DNA of 10,002 bases from Candidatus Aerophobota bacterium (GTDB taxonomy: Bacteria > Aerophobota > Aerophobia > Aerophobales > B3-G15). Shown piece by piece: positions 6,786-10,002 of the stretch. The notes under the pieces were generated by a model. It was not told the origin of the DNA, did not search any database, and saw only the letters and a list, made by a program, of their open reading frames with translations. The translations under genes and the position numbers were made by a program. The DNA lies in NCBI GenBank assembly GCA_030607715.1, contig JAUWJM010000053.1, forward strand, positions 1 through 10,002, written 5' to 3'. The first letter of the stretch is position 1. Every line of letters begins with the position of its first letter.

Positions 6786-6815
6786 TTGACTATATCAACC
6801 GCAGGGAGATACAAT
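6786..6815 (+). promoter_or_regulatory. Candidate internal promoter for the kinase and URO-D-like genes
   Basis: TTGACT (6786-6791), 18-bp spacer, TACAAT (6810-6815), each five of six matches. Transcription would begin near 6822, about 38 nt before the kinase ATG. It lies in the 121-base gap after the mutarotase gene, wider than the gaps expected for tight coupling, which supports a secondary promoter. A spaced GTTAGC/GCTAAC pair (6755-6760, 6829-6834) brackets it. Confidence 0.55.
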
Positions 6816-6859
6816 ATCCAAACTCAGGGCTAACAAAAAACAAGTTGGAGCTATCATAA

Positions 6860-7798
6860 ATGGATACAAGAAAAGTCACTATTATTGGTAGCTATGCTGC
6901 AGCTGTATTTTTTAAAAGCCACCGTTTACCTTTGGTAGGGGAAACAGTACTTGCAGATGAGTTTATAGAGAGTAAAGGTGGAAAAGGCTCGAACCAAGCA
7001 TTAGCCATCTCCCGATTTGGTTGTAAAACCAAGTTTATTGCACGTATAGGCAATGATAGATATGGAAATGATGCTCTGTCAATGTATGAACAATTTGGTA
7101 TAAATACTGATATGATTAAGATTGACAACAGAATTCAGACTGGTATTGGCGTTATACTTATTGATAAAAATGGTAGAAACTCAATTTCTAATTTTCTTGG
7201 CGCTAATCTTAATCTGTGTAAAGAGGACATAGATTTGGCAGAAGAGTATATCAAGGATTCATATATTGTAGGATTTCAACTTGAAAACAAACTTGAAATA
7301 GTAGAATATGCTATTCAGAAGGTTCATTCGATGGGAATTAAAACACTGCTTGATCCAGCACCAGCTGCAAAACTTTCTGAAAATCTATATCCGAACATTG
7401 ATTACATAAAGCCTAATGAGGTTGAAGCCACGTTTCTTACAAACATCGAAGTTAACGACAGGGTTAGTGCAGAAATAGCTGGTCATTGGTTCATTGAGCG
7501 AGGAGTAGGCACAGCTATTATTACCTTAGGCGAAAAAGGTGCTGTATTGGTAACGAATAGCAAGAGCCAGCATTTTCCTGCTCCTAATGTAGAAGCTTTA
7601 GATACTACAGGAGCGGGGGATATTTTCAGTGCTGGTTTGATAGCTAGTATATCCCAAGGTAAAACAATAGAAGACTCTATTATTTTTGCAAATCATGCTG
7701 CTTCACTTTCTACGACACGTCTTGGAGTGGTAGAATCCATTCCAAAGTTGAGGGAAGTTATTGAGTTTCTCAATAATTTACCACTGAAGGAGAAATAA
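6860..7798 (+). CDS. Ribokinase/PfkB-family carbohydrate kinase
   Basis: ATP-dependent cytoplasmic sugar kinase of 312 residues, the usual ribokinase length. Conserved parts: KGGKGSNQALAISRFG (39-54) with the sugar-binding GGKGxNQ, ARIGNDRYGNDAL (61-73), LLDPAPA (163-169), IKPNEVEA (183-190), ITLGEKGAV (221-229) and the anion-hole/catalytic motif DTTGAGD (248-254) with Asp254 as the base. Near the N-terminus, where ribokinase has GSxNxD with an aspartate that holds the sugar, this protein reads GSYAAAVFF, so that aspartate is absent and ribose is unlikely to be the substrate. Start ATG has TTGGAG 9 nt upstream. Only 2 nt separate it from the URO-D-like gene, so the two are co-translated. The substrate is probably the imported sugar or its ketose form. 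Confidence 0.9.
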   Translation: MDTRKVTIIGSYAAAVFFKSHRLPLVGETVLADEFIESKGGKGSNQALAISRFGCKTKFIARIGNDRYGNDALSMYEQFGINTDMIKIDNRIQTGIGVILIDKNGRNSISNFLGANLNLCKEDIDLAEEYIKDSYIVGFQLENKLEIVEYAIQKVHSMGIKTLLDPAPAAKLSENLYPNIDYIKPNEVEATFLTNIEVNDRVSAEIAGHWFIERGVGTAIITLGEKGAVLVTNSKSQHFPAPNVEALDTTGAGDIFSAGLIASISQGKTIEDSIIFANHAASLSTTRLGVVESIPKLREVIEFLNNLPLKEK

Positions 7799-7800
7799 TC

Positions 7801-8910
7801 ATGAGTCAAAGTATGACAATACGCGAACGAATGATGGCAGTATATCAAAATAAGCTTCCAGACCAGATTCCAGTTTCAATCTATAAACGTTATCACCGTC
7901 TTGGCTCGGTTGAGCGCATGACTCGAAACATGGGTCTTGGAATTCTTGATTTTTATCCTATTGTTTCTCTTTTAGCTCCACCATGGCATACTTATGAAGG
8001 ATACCTTTCTAAAGTAAAAGGTGTGGATTTAAGCATTAAGTTTACATGGGAAAATGGGAAAATGGGAGAAATTCGTACATATGAAACACCTGTAGGGGTA
8101 CTTTCTCAACACTTATCAAAAGATCCAACATATGGAAGTGATTGGGTGAATAAATACTACATAAAAAGTATAGAAGATTATAAAATTATGCAATACATAG
8201 TAGAAAATACAGTTTTCCGTAAAAACGAAAAAAACCTCATTGAAAAAATGAAGGATTTGGAAGAAGATGGTGTAGTTCTGGGACGAGTGGACAGATCTCC
8301 CTATCAGAAACTTCTCATAGAACTTGCAGGGCCAGAGCGGTTTCTAACAGATCTTCTCACCACTCCAGATCCGGTAATAGAACTCATGGAAGTAATTGAT
8401 GCAAAATTAGATAAGCAATTTGAAATGGCTCTTGAATCGAAAGTAGATCTTATCTGGCAACCAGACAACATAACTTCCGATATGACTCCTCCGGAGTATT
8501 ATAAAAAATACTGTCTTCCATTTTATGAAAAGCATGGAAAACAGTGCAAGGAAGCAGGTAAGTCCTATATTGTTCATATGGATGGACGGATAAACGCACT
8601 AAAAGATCTGATTGCAAAATCTCCAATTGATGTTATTGAATCTTTTTCTTTTGCCGAAATGTCAGGAGATATCCCAATATCAGAAGCCGAAACTCTTTGG
8701 TCAGATAAGGTAATCATCCCCAATTTTCCAGCTTCACTCTGTGAGAAAAGTAATGAAGAGATTGTAAATTTTCTCGAGAAAGTTTTAAACGAAGTTGGGA
8801 GAGACACCCCTTTTATGATACAGATAAGTGAGGATATTCCTCCAGGATCGTGGAAGCAGATATTACCTGTTCTGTGCAAGTTTATGCAGACAAAAGGAAA
8901 ATTAGATTAA
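7801..8910 (+). CDS. Uroporphyrinogen decarboxylase (URO-D)-like family protein
   Basis: A 369-residue predicted cytoplasmic TIM-barrel protein of the URO-D/methyltransferase superfamily. Evidence is the overall pattern: an N-terminal TIRERMMAVYQNKLPDQIPV opening, LAGPERFLTDLLTTPDPVIELMEVI (175-199), a VDLIWQPDNIT strand, PPEYYKKYCLPFYEKHGKQCKEAG (230-253), YIVHMDGRINALKDLIAKSPIDVIES (256-281), and a PFMIQISEDIPPGSW end (337-351). MtaA/MtbA methyltransferases bind zinc with HxC and a later Cys; here the corresponding motif is H259-M-D261-G and the later site is ISEDIP (342-347), so cysteine ligands are missing. It is not a heme-pathway enzyme by context: it follows the sugar kinase by 2 nt, with AAGGAG (7787-7792) inside the kinase 3' end. 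Relatives recur beside sugar transporters with unknown function. Real gene: certain; function: unknown. Confidence 0.85.
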   Translation: MSQSMTIRERMMAVYQNKLPDQIPVSIYKRYHRLGSVERMTRNMGLGILDFYPIVSLLAPPWHTYEGYLSKVKGVDLSIKFTWENGKMGEIRTYETPVGVLSQHLSKDPTYGSDWVNKYYIKSIEDYKIMQYIVENTVFRKNEKNLIEKMKDLEEDGVVLGRVDRSPYQKLLIELAGPERFLTDLLTTPDPVIELMEVIDAKLDKQFEMALESKVDLIWQPDNITSDMTPPEYYKKYCLPFYEKHGKQCKEAGKSYIVHMDGRINALKDLIAKSPIDVIESFSFAEMSGDIPISEAETLWSDKVIIPNFPASLCEKSNEEIVNFLEKVLNEVGRDTPFMIQISEDIPPGSWKQILPVLCKFMQTKGKLD

Positions 8911-9066
8911 TCACTTTATAAAAGAAAACAATTGGTTTAATAAATTTAGATTCTTCAGAAAATAAGTGTATAGTTTTTTCAACAAGACGCAGAGAGAATT
9001 CATGCTCTTGAGTATCCTGCTCATATATTAACTCTTAATCTATCCTGACTTCCACATTTTCAAGAA

Positions 9067-9142
9067 AAGGGAGGCTAAAGCCTCCCCCTACCCAATAAAA
9101 TAAGGGTCCTTTCTATGGGTAGGGGCGACTTCAGTCGCCCTT
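9067..9142. repeat. REP/BIME-like element: two GTAG-hairpin units in inverted orientation
   Basis: Left unit: hairpin GGGAGGC/GCCTCCC (9069-9075 with 9080-9086), followed by CCCCTACCC (9085-9093). Right unit: GGGTAGGGG (9117-9125) followed by hairpin GGGCGACT/AGTCGCCC (9123-9130 with 9133-9140). Read outward from the centre, each unit is GGGTAGGGG then a GC-rich hairpin then CCCTT, so each carries the GTAG tetranucleotide that precedes REP hairpins recognised by RAYT (TnpA_REP) proteins. The ends AAGGG...CCCTT also pair. It is far more GC-rich than its surroundings. No transposase is in the window, so a non-autonomous element is inferred. Confidence 0.7.
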
Positions 9143-9183
9143 GATAATTTATAAATTCTATACCTCAAGGAAAATTAAATTTA

Positions 9184-9211
9184 TTGACAAAAGAAAAGGA
9201 TGGGCTAAAAT
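9184..9211 (+). promoter_or_regulatory. Promoter of dnaE
   Basis: TTGACA (9184-9189), 16-bp spacer, TAAAAT (9206-9211; five of six). The start would fall near 9218, so the leader is only about a dozen bases and begins at or in the ribosome site AAAGGAG (9218-9224), which lies 6 nt before the ATG. This makes dnaE transcription independent of the sugar operon. Confidence 0.75.
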
Positions 9212-9230
9212 TTAATAAAAGGAGAACCAA

Positions 9231-10002
9231 ATGCCTGATTTTATTCATTTGCATACTCACTCTGATTATAGCCTCCTGGATGGCGCCTGCAGTATCTCCC
9301 AATTGGTTAATCAAGCCTGCAAATTTGATATGCCTGCTTTAGCTTTAACCGATCATGGTAACCTTTTTGGCGCAGTAGATTTTTATCAAAAAGCAAGAAA
9401 AAGAGGAATAAAACCAATTATTGGCTGTGAGGTATATGTAGCTCCAGAGTCAAGGCTAAAAAAGAAAAAATTAAAGGGAGAGGTAACCTCTTTTCATTTA
9501 ACTCTTTTGTGCCAGGATAAACAAGGTTATCAAAATTTGATGGATTTAGTTAGTGTCGGTTTCTTAGAGGGTTTTTACTATCATCCCCGGATAGATAAAC
9601 AAATTCTTTCCCAAAGATATGAGGGGCTGATAGTCCTTTCTGGTTGTCTAAAAGGAGAAATTCCTTTTCTACTTAAAAAAGGAAAAATTGAAAAAGCTAA
9701 AGAGGTAGCTAAATTTTATCAGTCTTTATTTGGGGATAATTTTTACCTGGAAATGCAGTTCAACACTCTGGATGATCAAAGAAAAGTCAATGATCTTTTA
9801 GTAGAATTAAGTAATGAATTAAGCATTCCTCTGGTAGCTACCAATGATGTTCACTACATTTTTAAAGAAGATGCTAAAGCTCAGGATGTGCTTTTGTGTA
9901 TCCAAACAGGTAAAACTCTCGCAGATAAAAATCGGTTAAAATTTTCCTCGTCTGATTTTTATTTTCGCTCATCTTCTGAAATGAACGAGCTTTTCTCTCA
10001 TC
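9231..10002 (+). CDS. dnaE: DNA polymerase III alpha subunit, N-terminal part (3' end off the window)
   Basis: Replicative polymerase subunit. The frame opens at ATG 9231 and is still open at the window end, giving 257 residues of a protein normally above 1000. What is seen is the PHP domain: FIHLHTHSDYSLLDGAC (4-20) with His8 and His10, ALTDHGNLFGAVDFY (38-52) with Asp41 and His42, GCEVYVAP (65-72) with Glu67, LIVLSGCLKGEI (133-144), YLEMQ (172-176), and VATNDVHYI (202-210) with Asp206 and His208. These metal ligands are degenerate in E. coli DnaE but complete here, so the PHP domain may be an active metal-dependent proofreading nuclease, as in Thermus-type DnaE. The polymerase core is outside the window, so DnaE1 and other C-family types cannot be separated beyond the lack of a PolC-type N-terminus. 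Confidence 0.95.
   Translation, partial: MPDFIHLHTHSDYSLLDGACSISQLVNQACKFDMPALALTDHGNLFGAVDFYQKARKRGIKPIIGCEVYVAPESRLKKKKLKGEVTSFHLTLLCQDKQGYQNLMDLVSVGFLEGFYYHPRIDKQILSQRYEGLIVLSGCLKGEIPFLLKKGKIEKAKEVAKFYQSLFGDNFYLEMQFNTLDDQRKVNDLLVELSNELSIPLVATNDVHYIFKEDAKAQDVLLCIQTGKTLADKNRLKFSSSDFYFRSSSEMNELFSH

Larger units (their letters stand above)
8911..9230. other. 320-bp non-coding stretch between the sugar genes and dnaE
   Basis: No convincing gene. The first ~155 bases are AT-rich, contain a T-run (8973-8978, not preceded by a stable stem) and no clear terminator for the URO-D-like gene. On the reverse strand a run of about 45 open codons (roughly 9025 down to 8888) has protein-like composition but no start codon or ribosome site and overlaps the end of the URO-D-like gene. 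The right half holds the paired-hairpin repeat (9067-9142) and the dnaE promoter. Confidence 0.5.

Noticed and set aside
7801..8910. HemE, a true uroporphyrinogen decarboxylase
   Set aside because: The N-terminal HemE substrate signature (PxWxMRQAGRYxPE-like) is absent and the neighbours are sugar genes.
8888..9025. Protein-like open run on the reverse strand (EQDTQEHEFSLRLVEKT...)
   Set aside because: No start codon or ribosome site, bounded by a stop upstream, and its end overlaps the URO-D-like coding region; no family recognised. Probably chance, at most a decayed fragment.
9123..9150. Intrinsic terminator for the URO-D-like gene
   Set aside because: The GC-rich hairpin is followed only by CCCTTGATAATT, a poor U tract, and it belongs to a symmetrical two-hairpin repeat; incidental termination remains possible.
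1..10002. CRISPR array, tRNA, rRNA or insertion sequence with transposase
   Set aside because: No regularly spaced direct repeats, cloverleaf-like genes, rRNA motifs or transposase coding regions were seen.

Overview
The window is AT-rich bacterial DNA with compact genes, strong Shine-Dalgarno sites and near-consensus sigma-70-type promoters. It is a sugar uptake and catabolism locus between two housekeeping genes cut by the window edges: the 3' half of a 6-phosphofructokinase gene on the left and the 5' part of a DNA polymerase III alpha (dnaE) gene on the right. The gene content (solute-binding-protein ABC importers, LacI regulator, LacD-type aldolase, URO-D-like protein, DnaE with an intact PHP site) suits an anaerobic fermenter such as a low-GC Firmicute, Thermotogota-like or Atribacterota-like lineage. 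The phylum cannot be fixed from sequence alone.

Layout: pfkA (partial, +) runs tail to tail into a class I tagatose/fructose-bisphosphate aldolase gene (-), and their stop codons share a TTAA. The aldolase gene is transcribed away from a LacI-family regulator gene (+). In the gap between them lie a promoter for each gene and a perfect 42-bp palindrome placed where regulator transcription should start. Next on the + strand come a solute-binding protein, a terminator-like hairpin, and two ABC permeases, with no ATPase gene. These are followed by an L-rhamnose mutarotase family protein, a ribokinase/PfkB family sugar kinase (with its own candidate promoter) and a uroporphyrinogen-decarboxylase-like protein. 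A 320-bp non-coding stretch then carries a two-hairpin REP/BIME-like element and the dnaE promoter.

How the genes may work together (inference): the binding protein and permeases import a sugar or small oligosaccharide using an ATPase encoded elsewhere. The mutarotase interconverts its anomers and the kinase phosphorylates the sugar or a product. Phosphofructokinase and the aldolase could then take hexose phosphate to triose phosphates. The LacI protein probably senses the sugar or an intermediate. The mutarotase points to rhamnose or a related (deoxy)sugar, but no isomerase or glycosidase is present, so the substrate is not defined. The URO-D-like protein is the least explained member; its metal-site motif differs from that of MtaA-type methyltransferases.

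The most noteworthy items are the 42-bp palindrome, the paired GTAG-hairpin element with apparent compensatory changes before dnaE, the URO-D-like protein in a sugar operon, and the odd leader of the binding-protein gene (30-bp inverted repeat plus a perfect orphan Shine-Dalgarno).
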